Source of the DNA: Pseudomonas paraglycinae | GTDB taxonomy: Bacteria; Pseudomonadota; Gammaproteobacteria; Pseudomonadales; Pseudomonadaceae | NCBI RefSeq assembly: GCF_021601625.1 | Contig: NZ_BQHR01000027.1 | Coordinates: forward strand, 1 to 54,645 | Reading direction: 5' to 3' | Length of the DNA stretch: 54,645 nucleotides | Part shown: positions 16,774-29,700 of the stretch, piece by piece | Numbering within the stretch: position 1 is the stretch's first letter | Layout: each line of letters starts with the position of its first letter | Notes under the pieces: model-generated | Told to the model about the DNA's origin: nothing | Seen by the model: only the letters and a program-made list of their open reading frames with translations | The model's database searches: none | Position numbers and translations under genes: made by a program

Positions 16774-17472
16774 TCAGGAAGGAATGGCCAGGCCGCGCAC
16801 AACGGCCGGCCGCGCCAGGAAGCGCTCCAGCACCCGGGTGACGTTCGGGAAGTTGTTGATGCCGACCAGATCGCCCGCCTCGTAGAAACCGATCAGGTTG
16901 CGCACCCACGGGAACGTGGCGATGTCGGCGATGGTGTAGCGCTCGCCCATGATCCAGTCGCGGCCTTCCAGGCGGGTGTTGAGGACGCTGAGCAGGCGGC
17001 GGCTTTCTTCGACGTAGCGGTCACGGGGACGCTTGTCTTCGTAGTCCTTGCCGGCAAATTTGTTGAAGAAACCGAGCTGGCCGAACATCGGTCCGATGCC
17101 GCCCATCTGGAACATCAGCCACTGAATGGTTTCGTATCGCAGCGCGCCTTCCTGGGCCAGCAACTGGCCGCTCTTGTCGGCGAGGTAGATCAGGATCGCG
17201 CCGGATTCGAACAACGGCAGCGGTTTGTCCTCGGGACCGTGGGGGTCGAGGATCGCCGGGATCTTGTTGTTCGGGTTCAGAGAGAGGAATTCCGGAGACA
17301 TCTGGTCATTGGTGTCGAAGCCCACGCGGTGCGGCTCGTACGGCAGGCCGATCTCTTCGAGCATGATCGAGACCTTGACGCCGTTGGGGGTCGGCAGGGA
17401 ATAGAGCTGAATCCAGTCAGGGTACTGCGCCGGCCATTTCTGGGTGATCGGGAACGCGGACAGATCAGTCAT
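16774..17472 (-). CDS. Glutathione S-transferase family protein (YghU/YfcG-like)
   Basis: A 232-residue protein with an N-terminal thioredoxin-fold domain (about 15-95) and a C-terminal helical GST domain (about 105-230). The motif IQLYSLPTPNGVKVSIMLEE is that of the nu-class disulfide-bond oxidoreductases YghU and YfcG, with the Thr-Pro-Asn that contacts glutathione. NPNNKIPAILDP supplies the cis-Pro and LFESGAILIYLADK the glutathione gamma-Glu site (Glu-Ser). The C-terminal domain has the N-capping-box region ERYTIADIATFPW. I prefer ATG 17472 (MTDLSAFP) over ATG 17481, because the family N-terminus fits. Substrate is unknown; disulfide reduction with glutathione is the family expectation. 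Confidence 0.87.
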   Translation of the reverse strand: MTDLSAFPITQKWPAQYPDWIQLYSLPTPNGVKVSIMLEEIGLPYEPHRVGFDTNDQMSPEFLSLNPNNKIPAILDPHGPEDKPLPLFESGAILIYLADKSGQLLAQEGALRYETIQWLMFQMGGIGPMFGQLGFFNKFAGKDYEDKRPRDRYVEESRRLLSVLNTRLEGRDWIMGERYTIADIATFPWVRNLIGFYEAGDLVGINNFPNVTRVLERFLARPAVVRGLAIPS

Positions 17473-17766
17473 GTGTAGCATCCAGTCACAAATGAAAGGC
17501 CTGAGCATAATCCACGAACAGCGCTCTGGCTCGGGTTCTTTACGCCCTCGCCCGCCGGCTTACTTAAATCCGCAACATCCTGTGGTTAACCTTCCCTCCA
17601 ACCGCACAGCTTCAACGGTAAAGTGCGGCGCACTCAAGCGGATCGAACCAAACGGGCCTCAGGGGGCTCCAAGCAAGCCAGTGATGACAGGGAAAACACC
17701 CGGCGCCCACGCACCGGTGCAGAGGTTTGTCAGCCTTAACCGAACAGACTGAAGACGCCTTATCCC

Positions 17767-18441
17767 ATGACGAACTTGATGAAAGTCGCCAACCGCTTCA
17801 AACATCGCGCGTATGTGGCCCTGCCCACCCTGCTGGCAGTCAGCGCGCTGTTCCTGTCGCTGGAATCCAGCGAAAGCCGTGCGCAACCGGTGGACGGCAC
17901 CCAGACCCTGGTGTTCCTGCGCCATGCCGAGAAACCCGCCGGTGGTCTCGGCCAGCTCAACTGCCAGGGCCTGAACCGGGCGATCGACCTGTCGACCCTG
18001 CTACCGGAAAAATTCGGCAAGGCCGACTATGTGTTCGCCGCCAACCCGACGCGCAATGTCGAGGAAGGCGAGCTGGACAACTCCTACAGCTACATCCGCC
18101 CGCTGATGACCATCAGCCCGGCGGCGATCAAGCTCGGCCTGCCGGTGAACATCGAGTTCTCGGCCAACGACACCAGCGACCTGGCCCGGGAACTGACCGA
18201 CGACAAGTACCACAACTCGACCATTTACACCGCGTGGTCCCACGGCTACCTGCCGGAGCTGATCAACAAGGTCGCGGGCAAGGCCGTCGGCGAGAAGCAG
18301 AAGATCACCGAAGATTGGGAATCCAGCGATTACGACTCGCTGTACGTGCTGACCCTGACCTGGCACAACGGCAAGGCCAGCCTGCAGAGCCACAGCTACA
18401 AACAGGGGCTGGATAACGGCCAGGAAAGCTGTCCGACCTGA
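17767..18441 (+). CDS. Exported histidine-phosphatase-superfamily protein
   Basis: A 224-residue protein. A hydrophobic N-terminal segment (about 17-34, YVALPTLLAVSALFLSL) and ESRAQP suggest export or membrane anchoring. The motif VFLRHAEKPAGGLGQLNCQG (about 49-68) is the RHG-type catalytic signature of branch-1 histidine phosphatases, and SHGYLPELI (about 160) supplies the second catalytic His. The conserved Arg of the core appears in ANPTRNVEEG. It is shorter than metabolic members and its substrate is unknown. It is a single gene transcribed away from the GST gene; a GC-rich hairpin follows it and the mnmH gene converges on it. Confidence 0.82.
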   Translation: MTNLMKVANRFKHRAYVALPTLLAVSALFLSLESSESRAQPVDGTQTLVFLRHAEKPAGGLGQLNCQGLNRAIDLSTLLPEKFGKADYVFAANPTRNVEEGELDNSYSYIRPLMTISPAAIKLGLPVNIEFSANDTSDLARELTDDKYHNSTIYTAWSHGYLPELINKVAGKAVGEKQKITEDWESSDYDSLYVLTLTWHNGKASLQSHSYKQGLDNGQESCPT

Positions 18442-18448
18442 GTTTGCC

Positions 18449-18468
18449 CGGGGCCCGCTCGGGCCCCG
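18449..18468. other. GC-rich hairpin between convergent genes
   Basis: CGGGGCCC (18449-18456) pairs perfectly with GGGCCCCG (18461-18468) around a GCTC loop. It sits exactly between the stop of the histidine phosphatase gene (18441) and that of mnmH (18469). No uridine run lies on either side, so it may act as a transcript-end stabiliser or a weak terminator. Confidence 0.55.
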
Positions 18469-19572
18469 TCAGGCCTGGGGTTTGATTCGCTGACGCAAAT
18501 ATTCGATAACGGCCTGCCGCTCCCCGGCAAATTCGATCCGCCCGCCCTTCTTCTCGCGCTGGAACACATACATCGGGTCGTAATACTCGCGCAGCAAACC
18601 CTCGATCCACGCGCGGTGCAAATCCACCGCCCCGCTGCGGCTCTGCTCCGCCAGCGCCTCTTCCATCCACACCCGCATCCGTCGATGCCGTTCGCCGCCC
18701 AGGCGCTTGTGCACGTTGTCGAGGCTGTCCAGCAACCGCTCGGAAAACCGCCCGAAACCCTCGTCCCCATGCACTGCCTGAAATTCGGCGGACAAATCCA
18801 CCACGTAATCGCGCAGGATCCGCTCGACGCGCTGCTCGAAACGATCTTCCAGCCAGACCATCGGGTATTGCTGCATGCCCTGATACAGCGACAGCGGCAG
18901 CGCACAGCTGCCCACCACCCGGCTCTCATCCTCCAGCACAAACTGATCGATGCCGGCCGCACGTTTTTTCAGGAAGTCGATGGCCAGCCGGTTCTCGAAA
19001 TCGATGTTCGACGGCTGACCGGTGGCGCGCTTGCCGAAACTCGAGCCCCGGTGATTGGCATGGCCTTCCAGATCCACACTGTTGCGCAGTTGCACCAGCA
19101 CTTCGGTCTTGCCGGTGCCGGTCATGCCGCCCAGCAACACGAAATCACAGTCGGCCTGGGCGGATTCGAGCGTGTCGATCAGAAAACCCCGCAGCGCCTT
19201 GTAGCCACCGCCGATACGCGGGTAATCGATGCCGGCTTCTGTCTTGAGCCACTGCTGGACGATCTGCGAGCGCAGGCCGCCACGAAAGCAATAAAGAAAC
19301 CCGTCGGGATGCGCCTGGGCAAATTCCGCCCACGCTTGCAGACGCTCGGCCTTGACCGCGCCGGACACCAATTGATGGCCCAGCTCGATGGCGGCCTGCT
19401 GACCGTGATGCTTGTAGCAAGTGCCGACCCGCTGCCGCTCGATGTCGTTCATCAGCGGCAGATTGAGCGCCCCGGGAAACGCGCCCTTGTGAAACTCGAC
19501 CGGCGCACGGGCGTCCATCAGCGGCCGGTCGTTGAGGAAGATGTCGCGGTAGTCGGTGACGTCGATGGACAT
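18469..19572 (-). CDS. mnmH: tRNA 2-selenouridine synthase
   Basis: MnmH (SelU/YbbB) converts 2-thiouridine at the tRNA wobble position to 2-selenouridine by way of a geranylated intermediate, using selenophosphate. The product has 367 residues. The N-terminal rhodanese domain carries the catalytic cysteine in [12 protein letters not shown] (C95, matching C97 of E. coli). A C-terminal P-loop domain has [14 protein letters not shown] (about 147-159). The start is ATG 19572, whose A is the last base of the selD stop (TGATG), so translation is coupled; a TTG three codons-in-frame upstream (19575) is unlikely. The only partner it needs, SelD, is made from the same operon. Confidence 0.95.
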   Translation of the reverse strand: MSIDVTDYRDIFLNDRPLMDARAPVEFHKGAFPGALNLPLMNDIERQRVGTCYKHHGQQAAIELGHQLVSGAVKAERLQAWAEFAQAHPDGFLYCFRGGLRSQIVQQWLKTEAGIDYPRIGGGYKALRGFLIDTLESAQADCDFVLLGGMTGTGKTEVLVQLRNSVDLEGHANHRGSSFGKRATGQPSNIDFENRLAIDFLKKRAAGIDQFVLEDESRVVGSCALPLSLYQGMQQYPMVWLEDRFEQRVERILRDYVVDLSAEFQAVHGDEGFGRFSERLLDSLDNVHKRLGGERHRRMRVWMEEALAEQSRSGAVDLHRAWIEGLLREYYDPMYVFQREKKGGRIEFAGERQAVIEYLRQRIKPQA

Positions 19573-20606
19573 CAATTCACCTCGACCGCGTGGCTCTGTC
19601 GCCCGATCAACTCACCGATCGGCTCAAGCGCGAGGCCGAGTTCGGCAGCGACGGCGAGGAATTCGGCATTGCCTTCGGGGGTCACGGCCACCAGCAATCC
19701 GCCGCTGGTCTGCGGGTCGCACAGCACCCGCTTGTGCAATTCCTGCACCCGCCCGACGCGGCCCGAATAACTGTCGAAATTACGCAGGGTGCCGCCCGGT
19801 ACGCAGCCCTGCTCGAGGTAATACTCGACACTCGCCAGACGCGGTACCCGGTCATAAAAAATGCGCGCCGTCAGGTGACTGCCGTCGGCCATTTCCACCA
19901 GATGCCCGAGCAGCCCGAAGCCGGTGACGTCGGTCATGGCAGTGACCCCGGCCAGTTTGCCGAAACGGCTGCCGGGCTTGTTCAGCGTACACATCCAGTC
20001 CCGGGCCTCGCCGATGTCGTCGGGGCGCAGCTTGCCCTTCTTCTCGGCGGTGGTGAGGATGCCGATGCCCAACGGTTTGGTCAGGTACAGCAGGCAACCG
20101 GCGGTGGCGGTGTCGTTGCGTTTCATGAAGCGCTTTTCCACCAGCCCGGTGACGGCCAGACCGAAGATCGGCTCCGGTGCATCGATCGAATGCCCGCCGG
20201 CCAGCGGAATCCCCGCCGCATCGCACACCGCACGTCCGCCGCGAATCACGTCTCGCGCCACTTCCGGCGCCAGCACGTTGACCGGCCAGCCGAGGATCGC
20301 AATCGCCATCAACGGATCGCCGCCCATGGCGTAGATGTCACTGATGGCGTTGGTGGCGGCGATGCGGCCGAAGTCGAACGGGTCGTCGACGATCGGCATG
20401 AAGAAATCCGTGGTCGACACCACCCCGCGCTCGGCATCGATCTCATACACCGCCGCATCATCGCGCGACGCGTTGCCGACCCACAGTTTCGGATCAAGGT
20501 TCTGCGCCCCGCTGCCGGCCAGAATCACCTCCAGCACCTTGGGCGAAATCTTGCAGCCACAGCCGGCGCCGTGGCTGTATTGGGTCAGACGGATGGGCTC
20601 GGTCAT
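19572..20606 (-). CDS. selD: Selenide, water dikinase (selenophosphate synthetase)
   Basis: SelD makes selenophosphate from selenide and ATP. At 344 residues it has the expected length. The catalytic motif [11 protein letters not shown] holds C16 and K19, equivalent to C17 and K20 of E. coli. The position is Cys, not selenocysteine. ATP/Mg landmarks follow: [27 protein letters not shown] (seen as [16 protein letters not shown]), [29 protein letters not shown] and DPQTSGGLL. The start has a GGAGACTGCCCC ribosome site. No selA or selB lies in the window, so here selenophosphate is supplied at least to tRNA modification through the downstream mnmH; selenoprotein synthesis cannot be judged. Confidence 0.96.
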   Translation of the reverse strand: MTEPIRLTQYSHGAGCGCKISPKVLEVILAGSGAQNLDPKLWVGNASRDDAAVYEIDAERGVVSTTDFFMPIVDDPFDFGRIAATNAISDIYAMGGDPLMAIAILGWPVNVLAPEVARDVIRGGRAVCDAAGIPLAGGHSIDAPEPIFGLAVTGLVEKRFMKRNDTATAGCLLYLTKPLGIGILTTAEKKGKLRPDDIGEARDWMCTLNKPGSRFGKLAGVTAMTDVTGFGLLGHLVEMADGSHLTARIFYDRVPRLASVEYYLEQGCVPGGTLRNFDSYSGRVGRVQELHKRVLCDPQTSGGLLVAVTPEGNAEFLAVAAELGLALEPIGELIGRQSHAVEVN

Positions 20607-20659
20607 GGGGCAGTCTCCGGGAGGCAGTGGGAGGGATTTTAGCAGAGGGGTCGGCGGGC

Positions 20660-20686
20660 AAAAAAAAGCCGCCCTTGCGGGCGGCT
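20660..20686 (-). terminator. Intrinsic terminator of the autotransporter gene
   Basis: Read on the minus strand, GCCGCCC and GGGCGGC (20668-20685 on the plus strand) form a 7-bp stem with a 4-nt loop, followed by eight uridines (A-run 20660-20667). It starts about 20 bases after the autotransporter stop codon. It also insulates the selD promoter, which must lie between it and 20607. Confidence 0.92.
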
Positions 20687-20705
20687 GAAGTGCTTCGCTC
20701 CTGAA

Positions 20706-23700
20706 TCAGAACCCGAGGCTGAAGCTGATGGTCATCGCATGGTCGTTGCTCTCGTTCGACAGCTGCCCCGAATAGCCGATACCGAGCTTGCCGGTCGGGC
20801 TGATCTGGAAGTCCACGCCGGCTTCGACCACCGCGCTGTCCTTGGCAATCGGCACGCCCTGGGTGTTGAACGAGGCGCCGCCGTCGATGAAGGTCAGGTC
20901 GGCGTCAGGTTTGGTGTCGCCGAAGGCATGCCGCCAGCCGAGGGCCGCGCGCGGGGTGAACTGCCCGCCGTTGGCCAGGGTGATGACCTTGCCGGCGCGC
21001 ACGCCCAGGGTCGAGAAGGTGATGTCCTGATCGGACTCGGCGCGTAGACGCCCTACTCCGCCTTTCTCCTTGGCCTTGTCGCTGTCGTAGTTGACGTACG
21101 CCAGGCCGGCGAACGGTTCCAGGGCAATCCCGGCCGCTTCGATGGCATAACCGACTTCACCGAACACCTGGGCGCTGCGCGCGTCGTAATTGGCCTTCAA
21201 CCGATCGTTGTAGGCGCCGACGCTGACGTCGCGCTTGGTTTCGATATCGTGCCAGCTGTACGCCGCGCCAAGGCGCACTGCCAGGGCATCGAATTGCGAG
21301 TTGAGGTACGCCGCCAGGTGGTAGCTCTCGACCGTGGCATTCGAGCGACGATCATGAGCATCCAGATCGCTGCGGGTGTAACCGGCGGCCATGCCGACGC
21401 GCCATTGGTCGTCGATCTGTTTGTCGGTGCCGAGCATGAAGCCGCTCAGGTTGCGATCCAGCTTCGCACTGTTGCTGTCGCCATCCGACTCGCCCCAGGC
21501 GCCGAGTGCGCGGGCCCAGCCGACCATTTCGCCGTGGCAGCCGTTGCTGCTCAGCTGGTTGTCGCTCGGGGCCAGGGCGCGGCGTGGATCGTCCGGCGCG
21601 CTGCACGACGGCTGGCGCATACGGTCGTTGACCGCATCCCGCACGTATCGCGAATCCTCGAGGATTGCGCTGGCGGTGCTGGCATGGATTTCCCCCGACA
21701 GACTGTCGAAGGCGTTACGTGCGCCCGCCACGCTGAGGTTGATGATTTCGTTCTGCAACGCAGCGCCCGCCGCACCGTTGCGCATCAACGCCGAAGCGGT
21801 GTTGCGCTGGTTGCCGGTGGCGGCGACGTCGACGAACGAGTTGCCGTTGCGGCTGACCACCAGGTTCACCGCGTTCGGGTCATACACCAGCGCAGTATTG
21901 AGGAACGCGTATTGCGGCAGGTCGGCGGCGCTGAAGGTGCCGGTCACTCCGCCACCGGCGGTGATCAGCGAGTACACGGTATTGCCGGTGAACGGTGCCA
22001 GGCTGTTGACCTGCAGACCACCGCTCAGAGTCGCGGTACCACCGACGGCCAGCGGAGTGGCGGTCGGCGAGCTGACCGTCAGGGCCAGCACACCGTCGGC
22101 GGCGTTGGTCAGGTTGCCGGCGACACTCAAGGTGCCGTCCTCGCCACCGGAAGCCACCACGCCATGGTTGACCACCGACCCGACGCTACCATTACCGCTC
22201 AGGCCCGCGCCATTGGTCACGGTGACCTGGCCGGCGAGGGACGCCCGCGCCGCACGGCTGCCGACCTGCAGCACGCCCTGATCCACCGCCACGGTGCCGC
22301 TGAAGGGTTGATCACCGGTCAGAAGCAAGCGCGCGGCACCGCGTTTGGCCAGGGCGCCGACACCGCTGAGGCGTCCGTTGAACTGGCCGTTGGCGTTCTG
22401 CTGGAACACCAGCGAGGCGTTGTTGAGGATGTTGCCCTGCAGGCTGGTGGTATTACCGATCAGCGTACCGCCGCTGACCGTGGTCCCGCCGCTGTAGGTG
22501 TTGGCGCCGCTGAGGACCAGAGTGCCGGAATCCAGTTTCTCGATACCGCCACTGCCCACCAGCGGTGCGGAAATTTCCGCGCTGCCACCGGCATTCACCC
22601 GCACCGGAGCGAGGCTGCCACCCGGGCCGTTGACCGGGGTCAGCGTACCGCCAGCACCTGGAACCAGGCTGTAACCGCTGGAGAGGAACTGCAACCCGGT
22701 AAAGTTCTGATTGCCTTGCACCGTGACCGTGCCGCTCTGCCCGCCGAACACGGCGAACTGACCGTTCGACGCCAGCGCCTGAGTACCGCTCGGATCGGTC
22801 CAGTTGGTGCCCGGCCCCCACACGCCGCTGCCGCCACCGATGCTGCCGTCCGGGTTGGTGGTGCCGCCGTTCCAGAACTGCACTTCACCCGGGGTGTTCT
22901 GCACCAGCAGGTTGACCTGATTGGCCAGCGCGGTCTGCAGGGTCAGGTTGGCCGCCGACACCGGCAGGCTGCCGTAGACCAGACCGTTGTCGGTCAGGCT
23001 GCCGCCGTAGCTGAACAGTTGATAGACCCCGGTGCCGAAGCCGCCGGCATTGCTGATATTCAGCGTGCCGTCGAGGGTCAGGTTGCCGGCGACGTTGACC
23101 ACTGTGGTGGAACTGGCGGCCGAGCCGAGGGTGAAGTCCAGGTTGGTGCCCGACGACAACGCCAGCGAACCGACCGACAACGGCGTTGCAGCGCCGCCGC
23201 CATTCAGTGTCGCACCATTGGCCAGTTGCACGGCGCCGCCGAACTGGCCGCTGCCGCCGATCGCCGCCCCACTGGCAACGTTGACGCTGGCACTGTTGAA
23301 CACACCGTTGACGTTCAGCGAACCGGCCTGCACCGCGGTGTTGCCGGTAAAGGTGTTGTTGCCGGTCAGCAGCAAGGCGCCGGTGCCGGTTTTGTTGAGT
23401 GTGCCGACGCCCGTCAGGTTGCCGGTGTAGCTGCCGTCGCTGTTCTGCTCGAAGGTCAGCGTCGCGTTGTTGGCGATGGCGCCTTGCAGGCTGCTGGTGT
23501 CGCCACGGGTGCTGCCGCCGTTCAGCGTCGTACCGCCGCTGTAGGTATTGGCACCGCTAAGGACGAGGTCGCCACTGCCGTTTTTCACCAGACTGCCGCT
23601 GCCGGTGATTGCACCGATCAGCGTGGTGTTCTGGTTGCCGGCCAGGGTCAATTCCGCACCCAGGTTGATGGCATTGGCCAGTTGCAGCGCAGAGGTACTG

Positions 23701-26700
23701 TCGAGGGTGCCGTTGCCCAGCACGCTGAGGACGCCGCTGCTGATCGCGCTGTTGTTGCCCAGGATCAGCGAGCCACCCGAGAGCTGGGTACCGCCGCTGT
23801 AAGTGTTGCTGCCGTTGAGAGTCAGGCTTGAGGCGCCGGTCTTGATCAGACTGCCGCTGCCGCTGACGACACCGTCGAGGGTCAATGCGTTGGAGCCGGC
23901 AACGGTGAGTCCGCCGTTGAGCACCACGGCGTTGGCCAGGCTGACCGCTGCGTTGCTGTCCAGCGCCGTGCCGTTGGCGGCGGTCAACACGCCGGTGCCG
24001 AGGGCTGAGTTGTTGCCGACCACGATTTTGCCGCCATTGAGCGCGGTGCCGCCGGTGTAGCCGTTGGCCGCGTTGAGCACCAGGGTGCCGGTGTCGTATT
24101 TGCCCAGTGTGCCGGCGCCGTTGAGTGCTACGCCCACGGTGGCGGTGACGTTCGGATCGACCCGCACGGTGGCATTGCCCAGCGACCCGTTGACCAGATT
24201 CAGCGAACCGGCCGTGCCGTTCTGCAGGCTGTAGCCATCGGTGACGAACTGCATGCCGGTGATGGTTTGCGCGCCGTTCACCGTGACGGTGCCCGCCGTG
24301 CCCTGGAACACCGCGAAGCTGTTGGTCCAGGCCTGATTGGTGGTGCCGTTGACGTCGGTCCAGTTGGTGGTGCCGGTGCCCCAGGTGCCGCTGCCGCCAT
24401 CCACCGAACCGTTGGCGACCAGTTGGTTGCCGTCCCAGAACTGCACGGTGACGCCCGGTGCGGTGACCAGCAGGTTGATCTGGTTGGCCAGTGCGGTTTG
24501 CAGGGTCAGGTCGCCCGGAGTGACGCTGCCCGGCACGGTGCCGATCAGCATGCCGTTGTCGGTCAGGCCACCGGTGTAGTTGATCAACCGGTACACGCCG
24601 CTGCCGAAACCGCCGATGTCGCTGACGTTGAGGGTGCCGTCGAGGGTCAGGTTGCCGCCGACGTTGACCAGTGCGTTGCCGCCACCGGAGACCGGTGTAC
24701 CGAGGCCGACATCGAAGTTGGAGTTGGCGTTGAACACCAGCGAATTCACCGACAGCGTGCTGCCGGTGGCGCCGGCCAAATGACCGCCGTCCGCCACAGT
24801 CACCGCCCCGCCGAGCGAGCCGCCACCGGTCAGGGTGCCGCCGCTGTTGACCAGCACACTGGCGCTGTCCAGCGAGCCGCTGACGTTCAAGGTGCCAGCA
24901 TTGACCGTGGTGTTGCCGGTCAGGCTGTTGAGGCCGGTGAGGGTCAGCGTACCGGTGCCGAGTTTGCTCAACTCGCCGGTACCGGTGAGCACGCCATCGA
25001 AGATGCTGCTGGCGTTGTTGCCGCCGATGCTCAGCGTGTTGCCGCCGCCGATCAGTGCGGTGCCGCTGCCGGTCAGGCTGGCGAGGCTGCCGGAGCCGCC
25101 GAGATTGAGGGTCGCCGCAGCGCCGAGATTGACCCCGGCATTGCTGCCCAGTGCCGAGTTGCCCAGGGTGGTCAGGCTGCCGGACTGCACGTCGAAGGTG
25201 CCGCTGAAGGTGTTGTTGCCGGACAGCGTCAGGTCGGCCAGACCGTTCTTGGTCAGGGTGCCCGCCCCGGCGATCACGCCACCGAGGGTCAGGTTGTTGT
25301 TGCCGGCCACGCTCAGGTTAGCATTGACGTTGAGGTTGTTGGCCAGCACCAGCGGCGCCGTGGTGTCGAGGGTCGAAGCGCCCGCCACGGTCACCGCGCC
25401 GGAACCCAGGCCTGCCGAGGTGCCGAGGGTCACGGTGCCGGCGTTCAGCGTGGTGCCGCCGCTATAGGTGTTGATGCCGTTGAGGGTCAGATTGGAGGCG
25501 CCGTTCTTGATCAGACCGCCGGTGCCGCTGACCACGCCGCTGAGCGCCACGTCGCTGTTGCCGGTGTTGGTCAGATTGGCGTTGAGCACCACGTTGTTGC
25601 CCAGCGACACCGAGGTGTTGCTGTCCAGCGCCGAGGCGCCCGCCACGGTCAGGTTGCCCAGACCGAGAGCGCCGTTGCTGCCGGCGGTCAGGGTGCCGGC
25701 GTTGAGGGTGACGCCGCCGAGGAAGTTGTTGGCCCCGCTCAGGATCAGGTTGGCCGCGCCGTTTTTGGTCAGGCTGCCGGCGCCGTTGATCGCACCGCTG
25801 AGTGTCAGATCGTTGCTGCCGACGATACCGAGGTTGCCCGCCAGGTTGATCGCGTTACCCGCCGTGACAGCACTGCTGGCATCCAGGGTAGTGCCGTTCG
25901 CCGCGTTCAGGGTGGCCGAGCCCAGCGCGCTGTTCGACGCCAGAATCAGACCGCCCGCGTTCAATGCCACCGGGCCGAGGAAGGCGTTGTTGCCGCCAAG
26001 GGTCAGGTTGGCCGCGCCATTCTTGATCAGCCCACCGGTACCGTTGATCACACCGTTGAGGGTCAGCGCGTTGCTGCCAAGGATCGTCAGGTTGCCGTTG
26101 AGCGTGGTTGCGTTGGCCAGGGTCACGGCGGTGTTGCTGTCCAGTTGCGTGCCGGCATTGGCGATCAACGCACCGCTGCCCAGCGCGGTGTTGTTGCCGA
26201 CCACGATTTTGCCGCCATCGAGTTGCGTGCCGCCGGTGTAGCTGTTGGCGCCATTGAGCACCAGGGTGCCGCTGTCGAGTTTATTGAGAATGCCGCTGCC
26301 GTTGATGTTCACGCCGACCGTGGCGGTCACGCCCGGATCAACGCGCATCGCCGTGGTGCCGCCGGCACCGTTGACGGCGGTCAGCAGTCCCGAGGTGCCG
26401 TTGACCACGTTGTAGCCATCGGTGAGGAACTGCATGCCGGTGAACAGTTGCGTGCCATTGACCGATACCGTGCCGGCCGTGCCCTGGAACACCGCGAAGT
26501 CGCCGGCCCAGGTCTGATTGACCAGACCATTGGCGTCGGTCCAGTTGGTGCCGGCGCCGTTCCAGGTACCGCTGCCGCCATCGACAGTACCGTTGGCGAT
26601 GGTCTGGCTGCCGTCCCAGTAACGAATGTCCGAATTCGGCGCCGAAACCTGAATGTTGATCTGATTGGCGACCCCGGTCTGCACCACCAGATCGCCCAGC

Positions 26701-29700
26701 CCATAACCGACCGGCACGCTGGCAACGTCCAGGCCCAGATTGGTCAGGGCACCGGTGTAGTTGAACAGACGATACACACCGACGCCGAACCCACCGGCAT
26801 CGGTGACGTTGAGATTACCGTCGAGGGTGAGGTTGCCGCCGACGTTCATCAGCGACGTGGTCGATGGCGTCCCCAGCGCCGCATCGACATTGCTGCCGGC
26901 TGCGAGCGTCAATGATCCGGCCGAGAGTGTATTACCCGACGACAGGGCCAGGTGACCGCCACTGTTGATGGTCATCGCGCCGAGCGCCGAACCGTTGCCG
27001 GTGAGGGTGGCGCCGGTATTGACGTTGACCTGGGCACTGGCCAGCGAACCGCTGAGGTTCAGGGTACCGCCGTTGACGGCGGTGTTGCCGATGATGCCGT
27101 TGATCCCGGTCAGGTTCAGGGTGCCGGTGCCGACCTTGGTCAGGCCGCCGTTGCCGCTGAGGTCGCCGTCAAAGGTGCTGGTGCTGCTGACCCCGCCCAC
27201 GGTCAATGTGTTGCCGCCGCCGATCTGCACGCTGCCGCTGCCACTCAGGCCATTGAGGCTGGCGTTGCTGCCGAGGTTGAGACTGGCGCCGGCGCTGACG
27301 TTGGCGCCGGAGGTGTTGCCCAGTGCCCCGCTGCTCAGGGTGGTGACGCTGCCGGCAGCAATGTTCAGCGCGCCGGTAAAGGTGTTGTTGCCACTGAGGG
27401 CCAAGTCATCCAGGCCGGTCTTGGTCAGGCTGCCGGCGCCGTCGATCACGCCGCTGAGGGTCAGGCCGTTGTTGCCGGCCAGGGTCAGCCCGGCATCGAG
27501 GGTGATGTTGTTACCGAGGGTGAAAGCGCTGCTGTTGTCCAGCGTCGCGGCGCCACCGACGGTGAGCGTGCCGCTGCCCAATGCGCCGGGCGCGCCGAGG
27601 GTCAGGGTGCCGGCGTTGAGGGTGGTGCCGCCGCTGAAGGTGTTGGTGCCGTTGACGGTCAGGTTGGCGCTGCCGTTCTTGACCAGTTGGCCGGTGCCAC
27701 TGAGCACGCCGCCGAGGGTCAGGTTCTGTGTGCCGCCAACGCTCAGGGCCGCATTCAACACGACCGCGTTAGTCAGGCTGACCAGCGGCGAACTGCTGTC
27801 GAGGGTGGCCGCACCGCCGACGGTCAAGGCGCCGGTGCCGAGCGCCGAGCTATTGCCGACCGTCAGCGTACCGGCGTTCAGCGTGGTGCCACCGACATAG
27901 GTGTTGGTGCCATTGAGGCTCAGGTTAGCCGCACCGTCTTTCACCAGACTGCCGGCGCCGGCGACGGTTCCGGTGAGGGTCAGATCCGCGCTGCCGCCCA
28001 CATTTAGTGCCCCGGCGAGGTTGACTTGATTACCCAGAGTGACGGCGGTGTTGGTGTCCAGCGTGGTGCCGGCCGCTGCGTTCAACGCGCCGCTACCGAT
28101 CGCGGTATTGCTGCCGACAATCAGCTTGCCGACGTTCAGCGCGGTGTTGCCGAAGTAGGTGTTGGCGCCGTTGAGGATCAGATCGGCCGGGCCGCTTTTG
28201 GTCAGGCCGCCGACACCGGAGACCACGCCCGCGAGGGTCAGCGCGTTGCTGCCACCGATGGTCACGTTGCCGCCGAGGTTGACGTTGTTGGCCAGGCTCG
28301 CCGCTGTGCTGGCATCCAGTGTGGTGCCGTTGGCGGCGTTGAGTACGCCAGTGCCGAGGGCAGTGTTGGAGCCGACGACCAACGTCCCGGCGTTCAGCGA
28401 CGTAGCGCCGGTGAAGGTGTTGTTGCCGGTCAGGGTCAGGGTCGAAGCACCGGTCTTGATCAGGTTGCTGCCGCCGCTGATCACGCCGCCGAGGGTCAGC
28501 GGGTTAGCGCCACCGGTGGTGAGGTTGGCGTTCAGGGCAATGGCGTTGTTCAGCGTCACGTTGGCGCTGCTGTTGAGCGTGCCGCCCGACCCGCCCACGG
28601 TCAGCGTGCCGGTGCCGAGTGCCGCGCCGTTGCCGACGGTCAGGCTGCCGGCGTTGAGTGCAGTGCCGCCGGTGAAGGTGTTGGCGCCGTTGAGGGTCAG
28701 GTTGGCCGTGCCGTTCTTGATCAATTGACTGGCGCCGCTGATCACCCCGCCAAGGGTCAGTGCATTGCTGCCGCCGATCGCCAGATTGTTGTTGAGAATG
28801 ACGTTGTTGTTCAGCGTCACCGCGGTATTGCTGTCGAGAGTCGCCGCGCCGCCGACAGTGATATTGCCACTGCCGAGCGCAGCGTTGGCGCCCGCCGTAA
28901 TGGTGCCTGCGTTCAACGCAATAGCACCGAGAAACGTGTTGGTGCCGTTGAGAATCAGGTTCGCCGCGCCGTTCTTGGTCAGCCCGCCGCTGCCGCTGAC
29001 CACGCCGCCGAGGGTCAGGTTGGCGCTGCCACCAATGTTCAGGTTACCGCCGAGGGCGACCGCGTTGCTCAGCGCCACGGCGGTGCTGGCATCGAGGGTG
29101 GTGCCCGCCGCCGTGGTCAGCGCGCCGGTGCCCAGCGCGGTGTTGGAGCCGACGATCAGCGTCCCGGCATTCAGTGCCGTGCCGCCGGAGAAGGTGTTGT
29201 TGCCGCTGAGGGTCAGGTTTGCGGTGCCGTTCTTGATCAGGTTGCCGGCGCCGCTGATGACCCCGCTCAAGCCCAGTGCCTGAGTACCACCGATGGTCAG
29301 ATCCGCCGCCAGCGCCACCGCGTTGGCCAGGGTCACGGCGGTGGTCGCATCCAGCGTAGTGCCGGCCGCTGCGTTCAACGCGCCCGTGCCGAGGGCGGTG
29401 TTGCTGCCGACGAGCAAGCTGCCACCATTGAGCGCGGTGGTGCCGCTGTTGGTGTTGTTGCCGGTCAGGGTCAGGCTGGCGCTGCCGCTCTTGGTGATCG
29501 CCCCGGTGCCGGACACGACGCCGGCCAGGGTCAGGGCATTGCTGCCGAGCACGTTCAACGCACCGGTGATGCCGACGTTGTTGGCCAGCGTCACGTTGCC
29601 GGTGCTGTCGAGACTGGTACCGTTGCTGGTGTTGAGGACACCGGTGCCCAAGGCGTTGTTGTTGCCGACGCGCAAGGTGCCGGCGTTGAGGCTGGTGTTC

